Shown: in pieces, positions 11,035 to 22,309 of the stretch
Layout of the letters: every line of letters begins with the position of its first letter
How positions within the stretch are numbered: the first letter of the stretch is position 1
NCBI RefSeq assembly: GCF_003073045.1
Contig: NC_037590.1
Span: 37,750,751 to 37,814,750 of the forward strand
DNA from: Pomacea canaliculata
Lineage: Eukaryota > Mollusca > Gastropoda > Architaenioglossa > Ampullariidae
Length of the DNA: 64,000 bases
Direction: 5' to 3'
Notes under the pieces: model-generated
What the model saw: the letters and a program-made list of their open reading frames with translations, nothing else
Databases searched by the model: none
Told to the model about the DNA's origin: nothing
Made by a program: the position numbers and the translations under genes

Positions 11035-11135
11035 ACTAATAGCCCATGCAACTTTTTACTAAAACTAGTGCAGCCTTCCATTAAAATTCACACAACCCTC
11101 CACTAGCAACTAAAACTCATGCAAACTTCATTTTG
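11035..11135. repeat. Degenerate ~25-bp tandem repeat
   Basis: Successive units are related to CTAAAACT(A/C)(G/A)TGCA(G/A)CCTTCCATT, with varied spacing. Low-copy and diverged. Confidence 0.45.
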
Positions 11136-12144
11136 CGGGCAAATGCCTCTAGAGAAGCGATCCGTCTGAGGTATAACTCATCAGAAAAAATCATATCTAC
11201 CTTGTACTTTAAGTTTTATTTATTAGTTTCTTGAAGTTTATCGTGGATGAACATTACCTTGTTAAATCATAAATCCAGAATTACAGATAAAAGCAAAAGT
11301 ATTTTAAATAGGGTTCCTTGGGTCTCCCCCTACCCCTACACACCTCCCCCTTTTCAACTCTGACTTCTATTGCACAAAGCAGTCATCTCCGTACCCTCGA
11401 ATGTATTGCAAGGAAGCACTCGACTTCGTTTCACATGGACAATCTTAAAATCGAAAACTGTTGTGTTGAGTGGCCTCGAACCTCAACTTGACTGATGTTT
11501 TTTTATTTATTTTTTTGCTGGCTAAAGACCTCACCGAAAGCTGCCCTCCCATCCTCTCCCTCCACGAAAAGTTATCGTTTGAACCTGACTGCCTGCTCTG
11601 TTCTTGATGAATAGGAATCTGTCATGTTTCCCAGAAACCTCTCGGTCTGCCAGTGTAACGGAAGTCAATAACCGTTCTGTGAGTAAGAGGGATTAAAATT
11701 GTATTCCAATAGGCCTCCTGTTCTTGTTAATAAATAAATTAATTAACTCTGGGTTTTTTTGTGTGCTTATATAGAAGGACTTCGTTAGTACTCTCTCGTC
11801 CTTCTTTTTTTTAAAACTCTATTCGTCCTTTGTGTGTGTGTGTGTTTGTTGTTTGTTGTCTTCTATTAGCATTTTTATGTAGCGTTGCATGACTTTTTCA
11901 TTAAACTAATAGGTAAATGTGTTGTCTGTTGTTAGAATAATGGCTTCACTTTATAGTCAGCGTATTGGTTTTGTTTTGTTTTGTTTTGTTTTTGTTTTTC
12001 TTTTCATTCTGCTGCTCATCTCTTAACTGTCACAAGAGGTACCAGTCGTAGGGGAGAGACGCTGCAGAGATGAACTTACGCCGGCGTCAGAAGGTTTCCC
12101 CAGTGTACAGCCGGCCCTCTCCTCCACTTTAGTCCCCAGCTTGT

Positions 12145-12166
12145 TTTTCTTTCTTTCCTTTCCTTC

Positions 12167-12202
<36 letters not shown>

Positions 12203-12215
12203 TTTCTTGCTTTCT
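12145..12215 (+). repeat. (TTTC)n microsatellite
   Basis: About 70 bp of TTTC/TTCC units. It creates Phe/Leu/Ser-rich and Lys/Glu-rich open frames that are not genes. Confidence 0.9.
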
Positions 12216-13294
12216 TTTTGGTTTCTTGCAATGGTGTCGATCGCTTTTAACGTACTTTTGGAGAATCGTGTATGGCATGGTGTCATGTCAACGAAACTAC
12301 ACCAGCTTCTGGCTTTTGACGGTAGAGAGCTCAGGGTTCTGGGCCCTTACCAGGTTGATGACTAGGCTGCGGATGAAGTCGTTCGTCTCTTGCTCCATGT
12401 ACGAAATCCGTACACCGTGATTGACACAACGAGAGACTTGTGAAGCCTGAATCAACTGTCCCAAATTTTGTTGAGCCTGGCCATCATTACCTGAAGCGCC
12501 TCGACAGTAGGATAAAGTCGATCTGGTAGCGGATCAGTCCATCGAGAGAGTGCCAGGTCACGACCCGTGTCCCTTTGTGAGGATGCAGGATGCTGCAAAA
12601 GTCAACATGTAACTCTGTAATTCCGGTTTGTGGTCCTAGAGAGTCTGTGTCTTTCCAAACCTGGCCCCAAATACCTGCCAATTTCACCGCTCCCACCTGT
12701 AGCGAGTGATCTCTCAGGTGAGCTCAACCACTCTACTACAGTGACGTTACACGTGTCAATCGTTGTCCCTTTGCCTGTTGTGTTGACAGCTCCATTAACG
12801 TACTTTTCACGAACCTCTCCATGGAGACTACCGAAAGGGCGAGGGGTCGTTTTTTAGACTGGGCAACGACCGATCCAGCAAGTTGCTCGAATTGCTGCAT
12901 GCCATTGTCAATGGGCTTAATTCACTTTGCAGTGCCCACCTCCTCTCCAAGCCCCCCACAGCTAGTATCTGCCACGTGACTGTGGCAGGCCGACCTTGGG
13001 GGGAATACTTAGCCACATGTCTTGTTATGATTCTACGGTTTAGCCTTTGCTTCCCCAGAAACTGGCCGCACGGGGGCCATTGCACGTAGCTACGGACACG
13101 TGACGCTGCCCCCCGACGAGAGCCTTCTACGAGGAGGGCTGACAACCCGGTGGCAGTGTCGTTGCCGGTATTTTCACCGAGGGAAGCTTTCACCAAGCTG
13201 TGTCAAGCACCTATTTTTTGCTGTTTTTCCCACTTTTGTTGGGTTATCTTTAACCTATACAATACCCAAGGAGCTTCTTCCCTTGGCAGGGGCA

Positions 13295-13383
13295 CACCAA
13301 AGAACAGCGTGCCCGAGGCGAGAGTTGAACCCAGGACAGCCAACCCTCACTGTATTGGTGACAGACGCTAACCATTGCCCCCT
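13295..13383 (-). mobile_element. SINE copy 2 (same family as 2.3 kb)
   Basis: Reversed, it reads GGCAATGGTTAGCGTCTGTC, then ACCAATACAGTGAGGGTTGG, then GGGTTCAACTCTCGCCTCGG and GCACGCTGTTCTTT. This matches the head and B box of the 2.3-kb copy nearly base for base through the GGGCACGCTGTTCTTT block. The 3' part is diverged or truncated. Confidence 0.75.
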
Positions 13384-16300
13384 CCCCACTCCCACCCCAC
13401 CCTTACACACCCACCAAAACCCATTTCTAAAAGCAGTTTCGAACAGACAACAATCCTTCAGCGCCTCAGCGCTAAAAATAGATTTTTAAGAGCTATGACA
13501 GCAACAATCGTTTTATTGTATCTCTAGAGAGAACTAGCGATGAGGTGCTTAAACCTGCCTTTCGCAAGGCAACAAATACAACATAAAAGTACTCCAAGGT
13601 AGACCGACAATATATATATAAAGCTCACATCTACTCTCTCACACTCTCTTCATGCACTGACTGGCGGCTGTCAAGGTATCCACAAGAACATACTGTACAT
13701 CTCGCCCCCGACCCCCAACTCGACTTTAGTCTAAAGGTTATTGCCATTATCTAGATTGACAGCGGAAGCAACTGGTGCCCTGGGGTGAATGAGGGGGGAT
13801 GAGGGTGGGTGAGGAGAAACGGATGGAAAATCCTAACATTGTGCCTTGCGACACATCAGGGAGGCCCTCAACCCCTGACGTGTCACGGTGACCGATGGAG
13901 TATGTCGTAAACACAAGTAAGTGTTGCAGGTGACAAATCCGTGTGTTTACTTGCTTTGTAGCATGAACAACTTGTTCCTACTATATCGACATTGGCACAC
14001 ATTTATCATCTGTGTGTGAAAGAGAAAGAAAGGGGTTGTGTTAGTACGCAGAGATGTACATAATAACAAACATAACACACTTAACAATAAAAGACACTGC
14101 ACACACTCACCTGAGCGACTTCGAATTCAAACACCCACAAATAAAAACGTTAAGCTATAAATAGCAGATGTATATGAAATCCCTATTTCACACATTTTTA
14201 CTTCTATAAAACTCTATATTTTGTGTTAGAGCTGTAGCTTAAAACGAAGAAGAGATACAAATAGCAGCATATTAACTGAAAGTACTCCGGGAACCACACA
14301 CAGGTACATATGCATGCATCCCTCCCACCCACTAACATTTGCATTCATAGAAGCACTTGAGTTGTAGAATGACAGTTTATAACCTTTTCAATTAGTCAGC
14401 AAATGTGTGTGAGGGGGGATTTCCCACGGTAAAGCAGTGTAAGAAAGACACACAGGTGCGCCACAGGTGGGAATAACGGTGACTCAATTACGTGGTGGAG
14501 AAACGTAAAGGTCTGCTGTCAGCCTTTTTTTTTCAAAACACATCACCGTCAATCTTACATGTCCGTAATGATGGAGCTGCTTGGCTCCCTAATTCTGAGA
14601 GCATCTAATACAATGTCACGTGTCTGGTACACATAATTATTACATGACGTAGTTCCTAAGAACTTTCTACTCTGTCCTGCTTTCCACTTCATTCTTTCCG
14701 CTCATCCACGACATTTGTCTTCTCTGTCACTCTCACAGACTCCACCTCGTCTTAGGTTATGGACCTCGGCTTTGGAGTTCAATGCTAGACCTCGATCTTG
14801 TCCACTATCAGTAGTCAAATCTCACTCGAAGACATATTTGTTCAGAAGGTTCTATTTGTACTGCCCCCTCGTTAGGTCTCGTTTTATGTTGACTGGATAT
14901 CCCGTGGTTCTTGACTAAATGGTGGCCACTGGTCGTATTTTCTAAATGGCTTGCATAGCCCAAGTGTTGAATAGGTTGCACGGTAAAAGCTGGTTCAGAT
15001 TCGAGTTTTGAAATCTTTGTCCAGTCATTTAAACTGAATTGCGCCATTGAACACGCTCGTCGACACACCTTCTTAACATTAGTTCATGAAGCGTTGCATG
15101 GAAGAGCTCTCGTTGTTCTTTTCTCAACCGATCAACATGCTGTGTAAGTGGGTCAGTGGCTGGATGTGTGGACGAATATTTACACTCATGTGTGTGTGTC
15201 TTTGTGTTCATGTTGACATGTCTTTCTCTGTTCCTCCCTGAATTATGAGCCTCCAGCCCTCCCCCAACTCCCAAACTTTCTTTTACCTGTAATTGTCCCA
15301 CTAGAAGTGTGTGTTATGTTGTACTGTGTGTGTGGGTAGGTTGGATGGAAGGAAAGGTAAGCTAGAATCTGATCTAATAACACAAGACGAACGGGAAATA
15401 CTAGGAGGCTAAAAATAGCTCACTGCTTCTTTACTTCCGCTTCGTTTATTCTGTTGGACTGACGCATAAAGACACTCTCCTCCCTCTCTCCCCTCTCCTT
15501 GTCCCCTTTTCTCCTTTGATCAAGGGCTAGACATTAAAAACATATTTCCTTACTTTGGTACCCTCCTTAATAAAGATTTGGCTTTTAAACATGAGAGTGA
15601 GCGAACTTGGTAAATGAGTAATTGAACGTGCAGGCATGCATCATGCCCCTGCCTCCATTTGTGACCTCGAGTGTTGGCGGGTCATTGTGAGAGCCAGTGT
15701 AAGCACGTGCACGTGCTGTGCATGCTAGCATGAGCGAGTGAGAGCTTCCCTGCGTGCGTGCACCTGCTGGAGAGGAAGTCTGCTCCTGCGCATGCGCTGC
15801 TGGTGCTATTACTGGTGGTGATGGTAAAAGTGCGATAGCGATGCCACCCCAAAAAATTTACTAGACGTGCTTATCACATTTTTAAAAAGGACAAAAATAA
15901 TCGAGACCAAAGATAATACCGCAGTGATATTGTTGAGAACACACGCTGTGAAAAACTTAGAGATAACAAAAAATTAAAGTCATCGGATTTTGAGGGGAAT
16001 CCCCTTCAGGACACTGTTGTGAACTGGTTCTTATGTACCATCAACGCCAGGTATTTTAAAAGGTGGCTCTATATTTAAAGTATGATGGTTACGTTGCCCT
16101 CGATTTATAAAAAGTAAGATTTATTATTTGACAGGACTCCATTTAAGTTATTTCACGATACCATGCTTGGAATATATTCAAAAATTGCTGAAGCATTTCT
16201 CTCTCATGCAATCACAAGTGAACAAAGCCAATAATACTCTGAGCTAATTTGCTCCTGATCAATTATAATTTTTTTTAAAAAACTAGGACAAGGAGTCAGA

Positions 16301-19300
16301 GAGCTTACAGACTCATTGTTTATTCACCTAGATGAGTCAAGGAAAAGAAAAAAAAAGCTTGACACGCTTGTTTAAGTCAGGGTCAGGTTTTCCACCTGAT
16401 AGGTTTGTCATAGATACTTTCGTTTCTGTCGACATTCATTCATCGACTGAGTTTATTTATTGTGGTAGACCGTGTGTCGAATCACCACCTGACTATTTTT
16501 CAATCATGGCCTTGGGTTTTTCTGAAAGCTGACGGAATGACCGCCCCCACTGTGACTGACTCGCTCCCTCACTTACTCACGAAGGAAGGAAGGCAGAAAG
16601 TAAAGGACGTTTCCATAAGCGTTGCCTTCTCGCGCTGTTTATGAGCCCGGGGGAACTACTCAGTGTTGTCGGAACATGTATTTTACCTTACCTGCCGACC
16701 TGCATTGCGAAGCGTGCTTGACAGTAGTTTACCTGGTTGGCGGCGCGTGACGTGCCATGCCGTGACGTGAGGTGACATCACCTGACCTTGTGCTTTCCTC
16801 ACGTGCGTCCACGTTTATCTCGCGTTCTCTCTTTCCTTCCAAGGTGTTTATTTACAGATGTCCAGACGACCTCTCTCTCTCTCCTTTCTTCGTCCTCTCC
16901 TTTTTGTGACATGTCCGCCTGTCTGTTTCTTCTCTGCTTTTCTCTCGCTCACTCCCAAAAATATCTTCATAAAAATTCCCCCTACTCAGAATTGCGCATT
17001 TTCAAAGATATTAATTTCCATGTATCTCAGTCATACTGTTTATTTGCAGAATGATAAATAGTTATCTTGATTAAGGTCAGTAGTAGAGCTGTCAAGAGTG
17101 TTTGTTTTTAATTTTATTTGCTCAGTTGACAGTTCGTTTTCGAGTTATCAGAATTTCTCCTCCTAAAACGAGTTGCCGCAGTGTACCTGGCACACCTAAA
17201 GATAAAAGCGGTATTAATGTGAATCAGGTAAGGAGACCTCATGATTATGCTTGCTCAGTTTTAAATTCAAAGTCCTGAGGAGGATTACACAGCCGAGGGC
17301 ACTGAAACCTTCGTAGCAACACAAACAAACATGCCATCAACACAAACTGCTCCTCCCTCCTCCATCCCCCAGCCCAACGGTCTTTGTTCCTAGTTCAGAT
17401 TTTGAGGTGGTGTCAATCAATGTAGTTTGTCAATATTAGCAATACTTGTTTGTGGAAATCTGGTGTACTTGGTTATCAAAATCTGATCAACATTGTTTTA
17501 ATATATAGATTCGGTATACTTGTCTGTCGAGTTTCTTTTACACCGAAAAAAGATTGCTTGGCTGTTTATTTTTAACGGAAATTTCTAGCAGTTTGAGAAT
17601 GCATTCCTTTTGAAAAAAGTCCCCAGCAACATGAAGTCTTCTGTCTTTTCTTTCATTCTTTCTTCATGCCTTGCATACGTGTCTAACGGCCCGACTCCTC
17701 GTCTTGACAGTTGAGTGTCGTTACACAGACCGTTACACTCACCAAGGCTCGCGATCTGTGGGATGGGACCTGCGAGGAGATGATTGATGTGAGGAAAATG
17801 ACGATGACCGTACACTGGAGGCTTAGTCCCTGAGGGCAAGTCTTTTGTAGGCACGTGGGATTATCTCGAAGACTTTAAAAAAACCCATAAAAAACAAACA
17901 AAACAAGAAGCAGATGACAAAGGTCAAGGGTTAGAGAGAGACTCGATCCATCTACCTCTGCCTTCTTTCTTCTTCTCTCTCACTTTCCTCCCTCTCTATC
18001 AAGATTTCTGTCTGTCAGTCTGTCTGTTCTCTTACTATAATACGTTTTAAAGTTGTTTTTTAAGGGTGAGTGCTGAGTCGTAAAGCTGGAGGAAGATAAA
18101 AGTGTGTGATGTTTATATCTTTTAATGTATCTTTTTTTTTTTCACACAGCAAAGTCATAAATGTATAAACACTTTAGAAACATTAAAAATACAAGCAAAT
18201 ACTCATATATACATGTGTATTCATTATTAGTAAACATACCTACATTTACAGACATTTAGAGACATTTTCTCTTCTATCTCCCACTCATCTGTTCCAGCCT
18301 CCTTGTCTACACTTCAGTCAGCCTCCCCTCTCTCGCTCACTTATTAAAGTTACTGAAACAACACTGAGACATTTTGTTATGCCTACGTGTGTGTAATAAT
18401 AATAATATTTCCTTTATTCAGTTTTTGGAAGGTCATCTGGTTTATATCAACAGCAAATAGTGCTAGTTTTATATGCTCGCGCGCGCGCACTCTCGTGCAT
18501 GTGTGTGAGTGTGTGTGTTCTTATTGTCAAACCGAAACCATCTCATCTTTGTTTCGTGTTCTTTGGATTGAAAAAAAATTCTTTGAAATAAGTTGTTGCT
18601 TTACGTCCGCAAGGAAAGCTATCAATTCTTAACTTTTTTTTTTATTTTTTAGCTTACTTTTTTTCTCCAAAGTTGCAGCTTCAAAGGTGTCAGTGGAAAA
18701 TAAAACACTCGTTTGAAACGCACGGCAGGAGGAATAAAGGTTACAAACAAGTTGATATCTTTCTCTCCACAGCAACACATGCAACACATTTCAGAACACA
18801 TGGTCTAAATTTACAACAATACTAGAAAAGATTGAGGGCGCACGCACTTGATAAACTGCTATTTACTATTATTGCTATAATTATTGAAGATTTATACAAG
18901 CAGTGAACCAACCATGTATACATTTGCACTTATTTACATACTTATAGGTACATAAATATGCATACGAAAATGTATTTCTGTAGTATGAACAAAAGTATTA
19001 TTGTTTATATTTAGTTCTCTATGAATTATGTATAATTTTATTTCTGTATGCTTCTATCTGTATATCCGTCTCCCTGTGCTTTGGAGCAGGTCATTGAAGC
19101 AAAATTTTTCGTTTAGAGTGGTAACCTTGGTGTATTCAAATTTATTTGCTACTTTGGACATCACCCCCGTGACACATCTTTTCTGTGGAAAAGTCCTGTA
19201 TTCTGTTCTTTCTTTAGATGGAAATTTGTAGCTTTTCTAGAATTACATGTAGAATCATATATTATATTTTTTTTCGTCATTGTACAAAGTGTACATTTTT

Positions 19301-20832
19301 ATGCCACTGTAGCTGCGTACGAGAAGTAATTTTAGTTTCATTTTCATACAGATTCATCTGTATTGCTTTACAATCTTTACAATGCCATAATTACTTTTTT
19401 GAATTCCCTTTTCCCAAGTGCACTATACTGTGGAGTGAATGACATTAAGGTGGTCGAGTCCTGAGAGGCAAAGTGTCTCCCTCTTGACATCTGTTGACTC
19501 CTTTCTCCCACCTCTCTCAAGAGCAGACGCCCAACATTGTAAGGTCTCCGGTCACACCCGGATGTTTTCATCCGCCTGACAGTTGTATCCTTCCGCGTTC
19601 GCAGTCGGTGAGACAAAAATGCAGTTCCGCAAAAATATTTTTCGAAATCAACCAAATGAAGTATAACAAAATGAGTGAACATTCTGGTAAACAAACAGCC
19701 AAGTAACTAGTCCATGTTTTTCTCCGCTTTACTGGGCAGATTCATGCCTCAGAGGACAGGGTCAACACTGGAGCATCACGTGATGCTTACTGACCTGTTT
19801 CACACCACGTGACCAAGAAAGATTTTGTATGGGTCGAGAACATATTAAAAAAAGCTTAAATTGTTTAGAACACTTTAAGCACTTGAAGCTGTAGTTTTTC
19901 ATCTCTGCTATGTGTGAAAATACATTTTGTTAGGAATTAAATTGTTTGTGACTAGCTGCGCCATGATGTTTATCTTCCCAACCTGTGTAACCCGATCCAG
20001 CTCTTTCTTTGCAGTCTTAAGTCTCTCAATCCAAAATGTTTAGCTCATGTGGGAATGATCATTGTTTTCTAGACTTTTCTTCACACACTGTAAATAAGCA
20101 AAACGAGAGTTAGATAACACAGAGAGCACACATCGTGCAAGGGTTCATTAATTACTGGCGTGTATCACCTTTCACCTTCACGTGTCGCTGCTAAGCACCT
20201 GTGAATTTTAACAACATGTCTGAGGATTAGGTGCTCACAGATCGTAAATAAATTGTAAATCAACTGGTGTTGAAGTTGAACAAGCATTTGTGTGGACTCG
20301 GTTTGACGAAGACACTGGCATCGTAGATAAAGGACCCAACAGCCGTTGACGACGATGACAAAAGCTTCTGGGTCTTATGTTGTCGCTTATTAACATAAAG
20401 TTCCTCCTTTTATATGTAACATATTTACTGTAGTGGACAGTCATGTACAGAGAAATGCACTGACGAGGAGCAGAAAAGATTTCAGAAAGCTAATAGAATT
20501 CTTAGAAACACATCACTTGAGTATGACTTGCTTAAAATTATTTGTAAGATGCAGTCTAGTTTCCTAGAATAAAGTTATTCACACACAATGTTTTAGTTTC
20601 CATTTAATTTATTTCAGAAGAACTATTAAAAATTGATTTCTAAAAAATCAGAGCCACTGTTGACGCATGTGACAATAAGTTTTATAGGTTTGTAAAATAC
20701 GAAGAGTAAAAAGAATATATCCACAATTTTTTTCGATACAAAGCTACTAAGAAACAAAACAAAGTTGGATTCTGTCGCAGTGTAACTTAATGTCTCTATT
20801 TAGTTAAAAATGCTGCATACCTTCTCAATAGT
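13384..20832. other. long non-coding interval
   Basis: Apart from the possible LINE tail at 14.7 kb, only short unrelated open frames, AT-rich sequence and minor simple repeats were seen. Weak splice-like pairs exist (for example, a 27-bp candidate near 17750 on the minus strand) but nothing supports a gene. Confidence 0.4.
14715..14860 (+). mobile_element. Possible LINE ORF2 3'-end remnant
   Basis: Interleaved plus-strand frames read GPRLWSSM and then SVVKSHSKTYLFRRF. This resembles the C-terminal tail of animal LINE reverse transcriptases (GPRLWNSLP ... FKS-LKTYLF). The frame is broken and the match is short, so this is only a suggestion. Confidence 0.3.
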
Positions 20833-21202
20833 TTAAATGACTTTCCCCGGAACAGTTGAATCCTCGGAAACCGTGGTGACAAACGCCCCTCCAGCTGATG
20901 TTGAAGATGAAACTCGTCGGTGAGCAGGATGAACACTTTCCGTGTCGGCTGATGTGCAACAGCGATTCCACTTCCGACAGAAACAAATAATCCCGACACA
21001 CTTTCGGCGGCAGTCGGCGGAAGGACGAGGTAGGGAAGGAAGCCGACCAGACGACTGAGAACCTGGCAAAGGAGGCCGACTCTGTCCAGAACCGAGTAGA
21101 GGTAGTAGTCCTGCTTGTACAGCCGAGAGTCGGGTGGTCCTCTGCCACCAGTTGTAGCACGTTGGAGGGCAGAGACAGGAGGACGAAGAAGACACAGGAA
21201 AT
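20833..21202 (-). pseudogene. GPCR exon 2 (TM6-TM7 and C-tail)
   Basis: Begins after the strong acceptor CTTTCTTCTTAACAG. TM6 (ISCVFFVLLSLPSNVLQ) is in one frame. Extracellular loop 3 and TM7 (LYKQDYYLYSVLDRVGLLCQ ... FLPYLVLP) follow in a second frame from about 21135. The cytoplasmic tail with cysteine cluster and Ser/Thr-rich end, terminating in GKVI and a stop at 20833, is in a third frame from about 21015. Confidence 0.65.
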
Positions 21203-21551
21203 CTGTTAAGAAGAAAGGTAGTTGTGAGAAAATAATTACAGTTAGTTTTGATATTCAGTGTGCCATTTCGTCTGTCCTTCTTTGGTTTCTTTGGGTGCTT
21301 ACATGTGATCTGTTTGATTCTGCCTGTCTACAACCCAGAATATTTATTACTTTGAACTAAGAAATTTGTAAATTTGGACCGAGAAAGGAAAATATGAACA
21401 ATTGAAAAGAAAGATATATATTTTTCTACAGGTAAAAGAAATACCATATATAAAATATAAATTCAAGAGAGCACAAAACCAGTTACAAAAGTAATTAACT
21501 ATACATGTCATGAGGTTAACTAAACGTTTCCTCCAGGTAAGAGTCAATTAC

Positions 21552-22256
21552 CGTGAATATGGTAACATTTCTGTCTATCCGTGGCCTCTTTCCGGAAGTT
21601 TGTTCATCGTGATTCTCCTGCAAGGATTTCCTTTCTTTCGCTTTCCATTTCAGAAGAACAAGAAGGATTCCATTCATAATTAAACTCAGTAGAAGGGGGA
21701 TAAAGCAAAACACGACCTTTGCGATGTTGGCCGCCACATTAAACTTGAACTCATTTCTGTGAAAAAGATCTGATTTTGCAATAACATATTTTCCGTCTTG
21801 AAAAAGGGTCGTGTATTCTGCTATGATGTAGGTCTGGTACGAAAAAATTATTAGCAAGATGGACGCAGATGTTATGATTGGATACCTGCTCATTTTCTGT
21901 GATAGGGCTTCATGGGAAAGGACACAGCCAGGAGACATAGCAGACATACGTAAAGATACATTACGTACACAAACCTCCTGATGGATACAGACCAGTACCC
22001 AGAGAATATTTCAAAATGTACTGTGAACAAACTGTCTTCGATGCTATCTACCCCGAAAGTAGTGAGGAGATTGTCGATGAATACCAATGACTTCAGACAG
22101 CGAGTTTCCGATGTTGATGGCCAGCAGGAAGTGGTACAAACTACTTTCTCTCCTCAGCAACCAAAAGGTAACACTTCCTAAAGTGTTGATCGCCATGGTG
22201 ATCGTCCCTGTGAGTATTCTCAGAACAGTCAAAATACTCTTAACCATGTTGTACAT
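21552..22256 (-). pseudogene. GPCR exon 1 (TM1 to start of TM6)
   Basis: The ATG at 22256 precedes a hydrophobic TM1. Further upstream in frame is an NLS glycosylation-type sequon in an extracellular-like segment, back to a stop, so the start could lie in an upstream exon. TM2 carries Asn where Asp is usual (LLAINIGNSL). Frame breaks occur near 22080 (after SEVIG) and 21910 (after LAVSF). TM4-TM5 are intact in the 21947-21552 frame. The donor ACG|GTAATT closes the exon. Confidence 0.65.
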
Positions 22257-22309
22257 TGAGGTAGACAGGACACCACTGAAATATAGTTCGTCCTTTGTCG
22301 GTTTGTGAG

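Larger units (their letters stand above)
10604..13294. other. non-coding, simple-repeat-rich
   Basis: Holds T- and A-rich runs, GT and TTTTG microsatellites (11828-11850, 11968-12000) and a TTTC tract at 12145-12215. A 122-codon open frame on the minus strand at 12828-13196 has no recognised domain. No gene called. Confidence 0.45.
20833..22256 (-). pseudogene. Rhodopsin-like GPCR, two exons, four apparent frameshifts
   Basis: Minus strand. Exon 1 (22256 to 21552) encodes TM1 to the start of TM6, and exon 2 (21202 to 20833) encodes the rest of TM6, TM7 and a Ser/Thr-rich tail. The intron (349 bp, GTAATT...AACAG) joins NVTIFT to ISCVFFVLLSLPSNVLQ in phase 0. Recognisable parts are TM1-TM2 (ILTGTITMAINTLGSVTFWL), TM3-TM4 with a FPMK element after TM3, TM5 (KVVFCFIPLLLSLIMNGILL), TM7 ending FLPYLVLP, and a CRRKC-ICFC-CC cluster suited to palmitoylation. 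The frame changes near 22080, 21910, 21135 and 21015, so no single reading covers the protein. The DRY motif is not evident. The ligand is unknown, and the divergence suggests a lineage-expanded peptide- or chemo-receptor family. Either a decaying pseudogene or a gene with assembly indels. Confidence 0.7.

Noticed and set aside
12023..12365. Lys/Glu-rich and Phe/Ser-rich frames
   Set aside because: Translations of the TTTC microsatellite at 12145-12215.
12828..13196. 122-codon minus-strand open frame
   Set aside because: No domain, no conserved motif and no supporting splice sites; GC-richer patch with chance openness.
17585..17854. 89-codon minus-strand frame with an internal 27-bp splice-bracketed segment
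   Set aside because: The splice-like pair is probably chance; neither the frame nor the microexon has supporting neighbours.
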